Assembly: GCF_900112485.1 (NCBI RefSeq)
Contig: NZ_FOMG01000012.1
Coordinates: 1-64,000, forward strand
Direction of reading: 5' to 3'
Source of the DNA: Clostridium uliginosum
GTDB lineage: Bacteria; Bacillota; Clostridia; Clostridiales; Clostridiaceae
DNA length: 64,000 nucleotides
In this document: piece by piece, positions 15,825 to 24,517 of the stretch
Position numbering within the stretch: position 1 is the stretch's first letter
How the letters are laid out: each line of letters opens with the position of its first letter
The notes under the pieces: generated by a model
The model's input: the letters and a program-made list of their open reading frames with translations, nothing else
Told to the model about the DNA's origin: nothing
Databases searched by the model: none
Position numbers and translations under genes: made by a program

Positions 15825-15885
15825 TATTGTTATATTTACAAGCAAAAAAGGAATCAATATAATAATAACTGTGGGGAGTGAAAAT

Positions 15886-16341
15886 ATGAAAATACGAGTT
15901 GAATTAGATAATAAAATTAAAGAAAATGAATTTATTATTAGATGTAGTGAACTAAGTGAAGATGTTAAACACATTCAAATTATTCTTGGCGATATGCTAT
16001 CGAAAAAGAAAGGTATAACTTTTTACAGAGGTGATACTGAGTATTATCTTTCTTTGGAAGAAATTTTATTTTTTGAAACTGAAGAAAATGGGATTTGTGC
16101 ACATACCATTGACAATATATATAGTGTAAAATATAAACTTTATGAACTTGAAGAATTATTGCCAGGATATTTTATGCGAGTTTCAAAATCAACAATTTTA
16201 AATACAAATCATATTTACTCCATAACACGTAGCCTATCATCAGCAAGTAAGGTTGAATTTCAAAATACTCACAAACAGGTATATGTTTCAAGATATTATT
16301 ATAAACCATTAAAAATTAAATTATTAGAAAAGAGGAAATAA
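15886..16341 (+). CDS. LytTR-domain transcriptional regulator
   Basis: 151 residues. No receiver domain; the LytTR DNA-binding fold fills residues 45-150 (TFYRGDTEYYLSLEEILFFE, MRVSKSTILNTNHI, VYVSRYYYKPLK). Start at ATG 15886, 7-8 bases after GGGGAGTG; a GTG at 15871 is in frame but lies in that site. It is followed after 1 base by a LiaF-like membrane protein. Stand-alone LytTR proteins usually pair with a DUF3021 membrane protein; a LiaF-type partner suggests envelope-stress control. Direct repeats upstream suggest autoregulation. Confidence 0.9.
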   Translation: MKIRVELDNKIKENEFIIRCSELSEDVKHIQIILGDMLSKKKGITFYRGDTEYYLSLEEILFFETEENGICAHTIDNIYSVKYKLYELEELLPGYFMRVSKSTILNTNHIYSITRSLSSASKVEFQNTHKQVYVSRYYYKPLKIKLLEKRK

Positions 16342-16342
16342 G

Positions 16343-17041
16343 ATGAAAAAAGAAAGTGTTTTTTGGGGAGTTTTATTTATATTAGCAGGTATTTTTTTGA
16401 TTATAAGTAAACTTGGATACTTCCCAGATGTGAATATATTTAGTTTATTGTTAACAGTTTTTTTGGTAGTAGTTATTGTGAAAAGTTTGCCTCGTCTTAA
16501 TTTTTCAGGTATTCTATTTCCTAGTGCATTTATTTGCATAATATATGATAAACAATTAGGGCTTACAGCTATTACACCTTGGACTGTATTGATTGCAGCA
16601 CTATTTGGTAGTATTGGTCTTTCCATGATTTTTCATAAACACATTAAATGGATTAATCACAAGCATAATCATGAAGATTACAAGTTTGAGAAAATTGATA
16701 TAGAAGATGAAAGTCATGTTGGATTTAAAAATTTATTTGGTGCTAGTATAAAATATATAAATACAGATAAGTTTGAGCAAGCTGACTTTAATTGTTCTTT
16801 TGGAGCTATGAAGGTGTATTTTGACAATGCAATCATGAGTAATGAAAATGCTATAGTTAGGATTAATGCTTCTTTTTCAGGAATAGAATTATATATACCA
16901 AAAACTTGGAATGTTGACGATAAAACTAATGTATTTTTGGGTTCTGTTAATGAAAAAAATAGAAATAATCAAATAACAACAAATAATTTAACATTAGTTG
17001 GTGATGTTAGCTTTTCAGGAGTAGAAATAATTTATATCTAA
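16343..17041 (+). CDS. LiaF-like membrane protein
   Basis: 232 residues. About four membrane segments in residues 5-112 (FWGVLFILAGIFLIISKLG, then short hydrophobic stretches) form a LiaF N-terminal/DUF5668 region. The soluble C-terminal half (NLFGASIKYINTDKF, FNCSFGAMKVYFDNA, SFSGIELYIPKTWNV) has the repeated F-G-x strands of the cell-wall-active antibiotic response domain. LiaF proteins inhibit envelope-stress signalling. It is translated with the LytTR gene before it. Confidence 0.85.
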   Translation: MKKESVFWGVLFILAGIFLIISKLGYFPDVNIFSLLLTVFLVVVIVKSLPRLNFSGILFPSAFICIIYDKQLGLTAITPWTVLIAALFGSIGLSMIFHKHIKWINHKHNHEDYKFEKIDIEDESHVGFKNLFGASIKYINTDKFEQADFNCSFGAMKVYFDNAIMSNENAIVRINASFSGIELYIPKTWNVDDKTNVFLGSVNEKNRNNQITTNNLTLVGDVSFSGVEIIYI

Positions 17042-17158
17042 ATAAAATAAGAAAACCTGTTATAAAAAGGAAATGTGCTAAATATAAGTTGAACTGAGCC
17101 CTGTTAAGTAGACACAGTTAAAGAAGCTGTTGTATTAGTTACTTAATGGGGTGATTTT

Positions 17159-17472
17159 ATGTCTAGAAAACAAAGAGAAAATTCATTTGAAATAAAGTTA
17201 GAAGCAGTAAAACTTTATCTTGAGAAAAATATAGGAAGTACGACCATTGCAAAAGAGCTTGGACTAACAGATGGTAGACGAGTAATGTTGTGGATCAAAA
17301 GAAAAGATATAAGGAATTTGGTGAAGATGGTCTTAAAGAGCGTCGTGGAGCAGATAAATGGTTGTCAAAGGGAAGAAGTAGTAGTAAAGAATTAACTCTA
17401 GAAGAAGAAAATTTAAGACTAAAAGTAGAAGTAGAATATCTAAAAAAGTTACTTCAAGTAGAAAGGTTGTGA
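17159..17472 (+). pseudogene. IS3 orfA, frameshifted
   Basis: A helix-turn-helix start (FEIKLEAVKLYLEKN, TIAKELGLTDGRRVMLWI) shifts frame near 17300 and continues as YKEFGEDGLKERRGADKW with the leucine-zipper-like LEEENLRLKVEVEYLKKLL. The change after VMLWIKR breaks the protein. Confidence 0.85.
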
Positions 17473-17513
17473 TAAATATAATATAATAGTTACTCTTAAA
17501 AACACATATAATA

Positions 17514-18028
17514 TTAAATAGAGACTTTGAAGCATCAAAGCTTAACGAAAAATGGGTTACCGATATTACATATTTATATTATGGTAAAAATCGTAAAAAG
17601 GCTATTTATCAGCAGTTATGGATTTATACAATAATGAAATTGTAGCTTATAAATTAAGTTCATCATTAAAAATGGATTTTGTTAAGGATACTTTTAATGA
17701 GGCTTTTTCTAAACAAAAGGGACTTGATTTAAGTGATTTAATTGTACATAGTGATCAAGGTGGGCATTATAAATCTTTACAATATAAAAAGATAATTAAA
17801 AATAATAAAGCTAAATTAAGCATGTCTAGAAAAGGAAATTGTTATGATAATGCTTGTATTGAAAATTTCTTCGGTCATCTTAAATCAGAACTAATATATC
17901 AAAATTTCTTTGATAATAAGAACGAATTATTTAAGGCAATTGATAGCTATATTTATTGGTATAATAACTCAAAATTTCAATCTGTATTAAAAAACCGTAC
18001 CCCTATCGAAGTAAGGTGTACGGCTTAG
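17514..18028 (+). pseudogene. IS3 orfB, 5'-truncated and frameshifted
   Basis: Only the DDE core remains: WVTDITYLYYG with the first Asp, then a 1-base shift near 17600, LIVHSDQGGHY with the second Asp and DNACIENFFGHLK with the Glu. The N-terminal third is deleted. Confidence 0.88.
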
Positions 18029-18156
18029 AAAAAAGCATCTTTTTTAAACTATGTCCATTTAATTGGGCTCAGTTCAATGTTTGCTGGAGCATCACCTTTT
18101 ATACTCGACCGTAGGGAGATTTTGTTCTTTACTATGTTTTAAGTAGAATTTATATT

Positions 18157-19287
18157 TTATATTGTTTTTAAAAACTTATCTACTAATATGAGAGCACTAC
18201 CTATTGCGGGAGATAATTCTCCATAATGACTGAGTGTGATAAAATTATCAATTATTGGGAAGGGTAGTGATGCAGATACACGTTCATTAAGGGAGTTTAT
18301 ATCTTCTTGTATTAAATAAGGTGCTAGGAAGCCGCTAACGATAATATTACAGTCTAAAATAACATTTAAATTTCTAATAGCTATTGCAAGATTATCTAAA
18401 TATTCAATCCATATTTTATTACAAAAGGAATCGTCTTCTCTAAGTTTTTTAAAGAAAGAATCCAAATCTTCTCCTGCTGATTTTTGGAGACTATTTGCAG
18501 AACAATATGTTTCTAGACAGCCTTGGCTTCCACAATAACATAAAGGACCATTATGGTTGATACACATGTGTTCTATTACTCCACTATGCATGTTTATACC
18601 ATAATGGACTTCACGATTTACAATAACAGCACTACCAAAGTTTCTATTTAATAAGAATACAACGGCATCTTTTAAATTTTTATGATTCCATAATTCTACA
18701 TAGGCGGCAGCTTTAGAATCATGTTCTAGAATACAATTATAAGGAATATACTTTGAAATATTATCTAAGTTTAATCCTGTATCAGTTAATATCTTTCCAT
18801 AAGAAATAGTTTTACCATCGTTTGAAATTATACCTTGAATGGCAATTCCTACTCCAAGTATAATGTCTTTATGCCATAAATTCATTTCTATAAAACTATT
18901 AATTGAATTACCAAGTTTGTAAAAGTATTGATCAGAAGACTCAAATTTAATATCGATTGTACTACTATTTAAAATGTCTCCATATAGAGTGATAGCAACA
19001 ATATGAACACAGTCTTTTAAAATATCTACACCAATAGAAATACGTGCAGTACAATTAATTTGAATAGCTTGTGCTTTCCTTCCTCCTGTTGATTCATAAT
19101 GTCCATTTCTTTCAATGAGTTTTTCTTCTTCTAATATTTTTAAATTTTGTGTAACAGTAGTTAGTCCTATATTTAATTTCTGTGCAATCATCTGTTTAGA
19201 AATTGATTTCTCAGAATAAATCAAAGAATATATAGTGCTTTTATTAATTTTTTTGACTTCCATTGTTGTCATTCCGGTGGTCGTCAT
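18157..19287 (-). CDS. ROK-family (NagC/XylR) transcriptional repressor
   Basis: 376 residues. N-terminal winged helix (SISKQMIAQKLNIGLTTVTQNL) followed by a ROK sugar-kinase-like domain with a zinc motif CYCGSQGCLE near 255 and ILEHDSKAAA near 185. Start at ATG 19287 after AAAGGTG; a GTG three codons upstream is also open. It is divergent from the dehydrogenase-permease-kinase operon at 19762-23636 and probably represses it until a sugar or sugar-acid effector binds. The effector cannot be named. Confidence 0.9.
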   Translation of the reverse strand: MTTTGMTTMEVKKINKSTIYSLIYSEKSISKQMIAQKLNIGLTTVTQNLKILEEEKLIERNGHYESTGGRKAQAIQINCTARISIGVDILKDCVHIVAITLYGDILNSSTIDIKFESSDQYFYKLGNSINSFIEMNLWHKDIILGVGIAIQGIISNDGKTISYGKILTDTGLNLDNISKYIPYNCILEHDSKAAAYVELWNHKNLKDAVVFLLNRNFGSAVIVNREVHYGINMHSGVIEHMCINHNGPLCYCGSQGCLETYCSANSLQKSAGEDLDSFFKKLREDDSFCNKIWIEYLDNLAIAIRNLNVILDCNIIVSGFLAPYLIQEDINSLNERVSASLPFPIIDNFITLSHYGELSPAIGSALILVDKFLKTI

Positions 19288-19632
19288 AATAATCACCTTT
19301 TCTTCTATATTTATTTATATTTGGCTATGTTTTAGTATAATTTTGAAAATTTATGATTTTTAAAGAAAGTTCACAAAAATACATCCCTTAATTTGCCATG
19401 TAAGCATTAATGTGTTGAATATGGAAAATTACTTTTTAATTTATAAATTCGGCCTAATTATAGCATACCAAAATAAACATATCAAATTTCAACATTTAAT
19501 TAAAATACAGCCTTATATTTAAATTTTTTAGTTTATATCACTAGTACAGATACTAATATATATATTATGTTGTAACAAATTGGAATTGAAGGTAATTAAA
19601 AATTAAATTGTGAAATCATACAAAAAACAAAG

Positions 19633-19662
19633 GAATCAATTGTGATTTATAACAATTGATTC
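19633..19662 (+). promoter_or_regulatory. inverted repeat, candidate ROK operator
   Basis: GAATCAATTGT (19633-19643) and ACAATTGATTC (19652-19662) are perfect inverted 11-mers 8 bases apart, in the 474-base gap between the divergent ROK gene and its likely target operon. The rest of the gap shows only AT-rich sequence. Confidence 0.55.
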
Positions 19663-19761
19663 GTTTACAGTAATCGTTTATTATAAACTTATAATCACCT
19701 ATTAAACATAAGTAAAAACTATAAGGCGTGATTCAAAAGAGAAAATTTAGGAGGAATAAAA

Positions 19762-20787
19762 ATGAAAAGTGCAGTATTTTATGGAAAACATGAAATGAAA
19801 ATTAAAGAGGTAGAATTACCAATAGTAGGTCCAGATGATGTTTTAGTTAAGGTAAAAGCTTGTGGAGTGTGTGGTACAGATGTGCATATCTATGAAGGAG
19901 ATAAAGGTGCAGCAGAAGTAACACCTCCAACAATTCTTGGTCATGAATTTGCAGGTATAGTAGCTAAAGTGGGGAAAAATGTAACAAAGTATAAAGAAGG
20001 AGACAGAGTATGCGTAGACCCTAACTGTTACTGTGGTAACTGCAAATATTGTAGAAGTGGTATTGCTCACTATTGTACAGATATGATTGGTTATGGAACA
20101 ACAATGAATGGTGGTTTTGCTGAATATTGCAGTGTAAATCAAAAACAAATTTATCCGATTGGAGATAATACAACATTTGAAAAAGGTGCTATGGCAGAAC
20201 CAGTAGCTTGTTGTCTTCATGGAATTGATATGTGTAATATTCATCCAGGAAGCAATGTTGTAATTATTGGAGGTGGCATGATTGGATTATTAATGATGCA
20301 GCTTTCTAAATTATCAGGAGCAACAAAAGTAGCTTTATTAGAGCCAGTGGAAAAGAAACGAGAAACCGCTATGAAATTAGGTGCAGATTTTTGTATAGAT
20401 CCAATTAAAGAAGATGTAAAAGCTAAATTAAAAGAAAATGGAATGACATGGGTAAATGTAGTTATTGAATGTGTTGGACGTCCATCTACAATTGAACAAG
20501 CAATTGATATTGCAGGTAATAAAGCAGTTGTTATGATGTTTGGCTTAACAAAACCAGATGAAACAATATCATTAAAACCTTTTGAAATATTCCAAAAAGA
20601 GATAGAGTTGAAAGCATCTTATATCAATCCATATACACATAAACGTGCAATAGAATTAATTGATTCAGCAAGATTAGATGTAAGCAGTATGATATATGAA
20701 GTATGTGGCCTTGAAAAATTAGAGGATATTTTAAGCAAGCCAGAACTTCGTGCAAATGGTAAATATATTATAGCTCCTTACAAATAA
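19762..20787 (+). CDS. zinc-dependent medium-chain alcohol/polyol dehydrogenase
   Basis: 341 residues. GVCGTD (catalytic Cys37) and GHEFAG (His61, Glu62) bind the catalytic zinc; Cys91, 94, 97 and 105 (CYCGNCKYCRSGIAHYC) bind the structural zinc; VIIGGGMIGLL near 172 is the NAD(P)-binding Rossmann turn. Sorbitol, threonine and L-idonate dehydrogenases share this layout. The following gluconate-type permease and PfkB kinase favour a polyol or sugar-acid substrate. First gene of a ROK-controlled operon. Confidence 0.88.
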   Translation: MKSAVFYGKHEMKIKEVELPIVGPDDVLVKVKACGVCGTDVHIYEGDKGAAEVTPPTILGHEFAGIVAKVGKNVTKYKEGDRVCVDPNCYCGNCKYCRSGIAHYCTDMIGYGTTMNGGFAEYCSVNQKQIYPIGDNTTFEKGAMAEPVACCLHGIDMCNIHPGSNVVIIGGGMIGLLMMQLSKLSGATKVALLEPVEKKRETAMKLGADFCIDPIKEDVKAKLKENGMTWVNVVIECVGRPSTIEQAIDIAGNKAVVMMFGLTKPDETISLKPFEIFQKEIELKASYINPYTHKRAIELIDSARLDVSSMIYEVCGLEKLEDILSKPELRANGKYIIAPYK

Positions 20788-20804
20788 GAAGGTGAAAAGT
20801 TATT

Positions 20805-22163
20805 ATGGTAAATGAAGCATTTGTAACAGATCCAACAAGGTTAATGATAGCAGCTGTTACAGGAATTATAGTTTTGCTATTATTAATTATGAAATTTAAA
20901 TTCCATCCAATTCTATCATTATTGATATCTGCTTTATTTATTGGGTTAGGTGCTGGGATGCCAGTACCTAACTTGATCAAAACAGTTGAATATGGTGCTG
21001 GAGACACATTACAGGGAATAGTTCTTTTAATTGGTCTTGGATCTATGTTTGGAGGAATCCTAGAAGTATCTGGAGGAGCTGAATCAGTTGCTAAAAAATT
21101 GATTCATAAATTTGGCGAAAAGAAAGCAGGATGGGCATTAGGAGTAACTGGGCTTGTAGTAGGAATTACTGTATTCTTTGAAGCTGGGGTCGTAATTTTA
21201 ATTCCACTTGCATTTGGACTTGCCAAGAAGACAAAGAAATCTACTTTATATTATGTGATTCCTTTATTGGCAGGATTAGCAACGTCATTTGCATTTATAC
21301 CTCCTTCAGCAGGTTCAGTATTGGTAGCCAATATGTTAAATGTTGATTTAGGGGTTATGATTTTAGTTGGTGTACCAGTAGGAATTTTAGCTATGTTAGT
21401 TAGTGGGATACTATGGGGAAAATATATTGGAAATAAAATTCATTTAAAACTTCCTAGTAATATTAGAGACGTTGTAGAATCTGAAGAAGAAAAATTACCT
21501 AGCTTTGGAATTGTTTTAACTATTATTATGATTCCATTGATACTTATTTTACTTAGTACAGTTTCTACATATATTCAGTTTTTAAAACCAGTACAGCCTA
21601 TATTGGAATTCTTAGGAACTCCTTTTGTAGCACTTATTATTGCTACTCTTGTTGCTATGTATTTACTTGGTATAAAACATGGGTATAATAGTGAACAATT
21701 AAAGCAAATTTTAGATAAATCTTTAAGACCTACAGGTATGATTTTGCTTGTAATTACTGGCGGCGGTATCATTCGATGGGTACTACAAAACGCAGGGATA
21801 GGAGGAATTATTGGGCCGACTTTGGAAAAGAGTGGGTTACCATTGATCATTATAGCTTTTTTTATAGCAGCATTAATTCGTACATCGGTTGGGGCAGCAG
21901 TAGTAGCAATGACTATGGCAGCTGGGATTATGGCAACAATGCCTGCAGTAGCGGAATTATCTCCAATATATAGAGCTGCAATGGTATGTGCTATTAATGG
22001 AGGAGCAACAGCATTTAGTCATGTAAATGATTCTGGATTCTGGTTAGTATCTTCTCTTTTAGAGATGAATGAAAAAAATACACTAAAATCATGGACTATA
22101 ATGGAGACATTAATTGGTATCACAGGTTTATTATGTGCATTAATTATTTCTTGCTTCGCATAG
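20805..22163 (+). CDS. GntP-family gluconate/sugar-acid permease
   Basis: 452 residues, strongly hydrophobic with 12 or more membrane segments. GntP-type motifs are visible: FFEAGVVILIPLAFGLAKK, PPSAGSVLVANMLN, RTSVGAAVVAMTMAAGI, NGGATAFSHVNDSGFW. The family carries gluconate and related acids by proton symport. AAGGTGA lies before the ATG, 17 bases after the dehydrogenase stop. Substrate inferred to be what the dehydrogenase and kinase process. Confidence 0.9.
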   Translation: MVNEAFVTDPTRLMIAAVTGIIVLLLLIMKFKFHPILSLLISALFIGLGAGMPVPNLIKTVEYGAGDTLQGIVLLIGLGSMFGGILEVSGGAESVAKKLIHKFGEKKAGWALGVTGLVVGITVFFEAGVVILIPLAFGLAKKTKKSTLYYVIPLLAGLATSFAFIPPSAGSVLVANMLNVDLGVMILVGVPVGILAMLVSGILWGKYIGNKIHLKLPSNIRDVVESEEEKLPSFGIVLTIIMIPLILILLSTVSTYIQFLKPVQPILEFLGTPFVALIIATLVAMYLLGIKHGYNSEQLKQILDKSLRPTGMILLVITGGGIIRWVLQNAGIGGIIGPTLEKSGLPLIIIAFFIAALIRTSVGAAVVAMTMAAGIMATMPAVAELSPIYRAAMVCAINGGATAFSHVNDSGFWLVSSLLEMNEKNTLKSWTIMETLIGITGLLCALIISCFA

Positions 22164-22274
22164 TAGGTAAGGATATAAAAATAATTTTAATAATATATTA
22201 AAGATAATACAGAATGTAAAGAAAGCATTAAATATATAAGAATTCAAATTGATAGAAAGGATACAGAAGGAATT

Positions 22275-23234
22275 ATGAATAAAACAAGATTTGATATTAC
22301 AGCTTTTGGAGAAATGTTAATTGATTTTACGTTTCAGGGTTTTAATGAAAAGGAACAAAAGTTATTTTCACAGAATGCAGGTGGAGCTCCTGCAAATGTA
22401 CTTGTAGCGGCAAGTAAGTTAGGTGCATCTACAGCTTTTCTTGGAAAAGCAGGAAATGATATTCATGGAAAATTTCTAAAAGAAACATTAGAGAAAGAAA
22501 ATGTTGATAATACAGGATTTGTATTAAGCGATGATGTATTTACAACACTTGCTTTTGTTGATTTAAATAAACAAGGAGAAAGAACATTTTCATTTGCAAG
22601 AAAGCCAGGGGCAGATACTATGATGGAAAAAGAAGAAATTTCTTTACCAGTTTTAAAAAATAGTCATATATTTCACATAGGATCTTTATCACTTACAGAT
22701 AATCCAAGTAAGGAAACTACATTATATGCATTAAAGAAAGCAAAAGATTTTGGAAGTATTATTTCTTATGATCCTAATTATAGAGATTCATTATGGGAAA
22801 GTGAAGAAAAAGCTGTGAAAGAAATGCGTTCAGTTATTCATTATGCGGATATTATGAAGATCTCTGATGAGGAGATTAGACTTATTACAGATGAAAAAGA
22901 TCCAGAAGCAGCTGCAAAAAAATTAATCCAGCAAGGTGTAAAAGTTGTTGTAGTTACACTAGGTGCAAAAGGAGCTTTTGTGGCAACAAAAGATGGAGGA
23001 ACGGTAGTGCCAGGTTTTGAAAGTAAGGTAGTAGATACAACAGGTGCAGGAGATGCTTTCTGGGGAGGCTTTCTATTTAAAATAAGTAGAAGTGAAAAAA
23101 ATCTAAAAGAATTAACGTTGGAGGAGTTAGAAGATTTTACGAGATTTGCTAATGCTGTTGCAAGTATTTGTGTACAAGGATATGGGGCAATTGCATCTAT
23201 GCCAACTATAGAAAATGTAAATGAGATAATGTAG
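22275..23234 (+). CDS. PfkB-family carbohydrate kinase
   Basis: 319 residues of the ribokinase fold: GGAPANVLVAASKLG near 38, SYDPNYRDSLWES near 165, and the catalytic DTTGAGDAFWGGF near 255 with the Asp base. Fructokinases and 2-keto-3-deoxygluconate kinases look like this; the GntP neighbour favours a sugar acid and the polyol dehydrogenase favours a ketose. The exact substrate is open. It is separated from the permease by 111 AT-rich bases. Confidence 0.9.
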   Translation: MNKTRFDITAFGEMLIDFTFQGFNEKEQKLFSQNAGGAPANVLVAASKLGASTAFLGKAGNDIHGKFLKETLEKENVDNTGFVLSDDVFTTLAFVDLNKQGERTFSFARKPGADTMMEKEEISLPVLKNSHIFHIGSLSLTDNPSKETTLYALKKAKDFGSIISYDPNYRDSLWESEEKAVKEMRSVIHYADIMKISDEEIRLITDEKDPEAAAKKLIQQGVKVVVVTLGAKGAFVATKDGGTVVPGFESKVVDTTGAGDAFWGGFLFKISRSEKNLKELTLEELEDFTRFANAVASICVQGYGAIASMPTIENVNEIM

Positions 23235-23249
23235 AATGGGGGATATATA

Positions 23250-23636
23250 ATGAAGAGTTTATCAGATGGAATTGCACATATTGGAATTCCTACAAATAAT
23301 ATAGAGAAAACAATTAAATTTTACACAAAGTTAGGATTTGAAATTGCTTATGAGACAGTAAATAAAGAAGCAAACGAAAAAGTAGCTTTTTTAAAATTAG
23401 GAAATTTAATTATAGAAACTTATGAAAATAATTCTGCAAAAATGGAATCAGGTGCAATAAATCACGTGGCAATTAATATTACAGATATTGAAAAGGCATA
23501 TGAATATATAAATACAAAAGGATTAAACACAACAAATGATAAAATTAAATTTCTTCCATTTTGGGATAAAGGAGTACGTTTTTTTACAATAGAAGGACCA
23601 AACAAAGAAAGAATAGAATTTAGTCAAATATTATAA
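23250..23636 (+). CDS. VOC-superfamily (glyoxalase-like) protein
   Basis: 128 residues with two paired beta-alpha-beta-beta-beta repeats of the vicinal oxygen chelate fold: GIAHIGIPTNNIEKTIKFY at the start, INHVAINITDIEKAYEYI near 70, and FFTIEGPNKERIEFSQ at the end. His, Glu and His positions for a metal are present. It may be an isomerase or lyase of the same sugar pathway. Last gene of the operon, 15 bases after the kinase. Confidence 0.8.
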   Translation: MKSLSDGIAHIGIPTNNIEKTIKFYTKLGFEIAYETVNKEANEKVAFLKLGNLIIETYENNSAKMESGAINHVAINITDIEKAYEYINTKGLNTTNDKIKFLPFWDKGVRFFTIEGPNKERIEFSQIL

Positions 23637-23667
23637 AATTAATATAAAAATAGCATTAATATTTATT

Positions 23668-23865
23668 TGATAGATAGAATAGAGCTTCCTATCTATCAGT
23701 TAGTCTATAACCTTGTTTGTGGACACGGGTAATTACCAAAGGGAACCCCAACCAGCCAAACATAGAATTCTACCTGATGGAATGATACGCTTTTTTACGG
23801 GTATAAGCTTATAGAGCTCGTCAGAGGGGACACATCTATCCTCTATTTAGGAGTATTATACTAAA
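23668..23865 (+). ncRNA. candidate structured RNA, family uncertain
   Basis: This stretch is clearly richer in G and C than its surroundings, has no ORF and is full of short complementary segments: TGATAGATA (23668-23676) with TATCTATCA (23690-23698), GGTAATTACC, GGGAACCCC, and AGAGG with CCTCT around GGACACATC. It lies between the sugar operon and a small basic ORF with a terminator. The layout recalls the clostridial raiA-motif RNA, which I could not verify from memory; other large RNAs are possible. Confidence 0.5.
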
Positions 23866-23896
23866 ATAAATAATAAGATGTTTCCAGAGGGGAAAG

Positions 23897-23962
23897 ATGA
23901 AGAACATACCTAAATATGTAGCTAGATTTATTAAGAAATTAAGAAGAGAACTAGAGAAGTAA
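23897..23962 (+). CDS. 21-residue basic peptide ORF
   Basis: ATG 23897 follows AGAGGGGAAAG and opens MKNIPKYVARFIKKLRRELE before a TAA. The peptide is strongly cationic and would form an amphipathic helix. It lies between the putative RNA and a terminator, so it may be translated from the same transcript or be part of the RNA's conserved 3' region. Short, unmatched to any family I know. Confidence 0.4.
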   Translation: MKNIPKYVARFIKKLRRELEK

Positions 23963-23994
23963 GTTTATTTTAAGTAAGAAAGTGTAGTGTGTGT

Positions 23995-24059
23995 GGTGGT
24001 GCTTCGCCTCCACCATGAAACCTACGACAATACTAATATGTGTTGTCGTAGTTTTTTTT
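23995..24059 (+). terminator. paired hairpins ending in intrinsic terminator
   Basis: First hairpin GGTGG...CCACC with a GC-TTC-GC tip (23995-24014). Second hairpin CTACGACAA...TTGTCGTAG (24022-24051) followed by TTTTTTTT. It ends the transcript carrying the putative RNA and peptide. Confidence 0.85.
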
Positions 24060-24074
24060 ATTGTGACATAGTTT

Positions 24075-24374
24075 TTATATTAAATAGATAATTTCATATT
24101 CAGGACAGATTTTTTCTACAGCAGCTAAATCTATGTTGCCTACATTTTTCTTAGAATCTTCTATTTTTTGAATCGTTTCATCTGATAGTTGGTTATTTGA
24201 TTGTCCTCTATTTGATCGTAAATCAATATGTTTGGAATCATCTAAACGAGTATGTATATTATCTATACCATTAGGAGCAACTTTAGCAAGTTTAGCTTTC
24301 ATACTCTCTGGGCTCTCGCCCTTTACACGTGTATAAATATCTGTATAATAATATGATGGAATATCTATTGACAT
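24075..24374 (-). CDS. hypothetical 99-aa protein
   Basis: Hydrophilic protein starting MSIDIPSYYYTDIYTR; no membrane segment or known motif. AAGGAGGG 8 bases before the ATG is a strong ribosome-binding site, which supports a real gene. It stands alone on the minus strand between the terminator of the RNA unit and the AraC gene. I do not recognise it. Confidence 0.6.
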   Translation of the reverse strand: MSIDIPSYYYTDIYTRVKGESPESMKAKLAKVAPNGIDNIHTRLDDSKHIDLRSNRGQSNNQLSDETIQKIEDSKKNVGNIDLAAVEKICPEYEIIYLI

Positions 24375-24517
24375 ATTTTTCCCTCCTTATTTAAGATTGT
24401 TTTTGTTTTATAATTATATATTCGTATACATTTTGGAAATATTTATATAAAAGTAACAAAAATTAACTTATAGAAATTAATTGTAACTATTTAGCTATAG
24501 CAATTATTTTATATTTA

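Larger units (their letters stand above)
17090..18076 (+). mobile_element. IS3-family (IS150-like) element, internally deleted
   Basis: Inverted ends TGAACTGAGCCCTGTTAA and, on the right, TTAATTGGGCTCAGTTCA. At 987 bp it is about 400 bp shorter than a normal IS150-type element: the region between orfA and the catalytic core of orfB is missing, and both reading frames are broken. No flanking duplication is visible. Inactive. Confidence 0.88.

Noticed and set aside
19843..20244. 133-codon Thr/Ile/Cys-rich minus-strand frame in the dehydrogenase gene
   Set aside because: Composition typical of an antisense shadow; the sense frame holds the zinc ligands.
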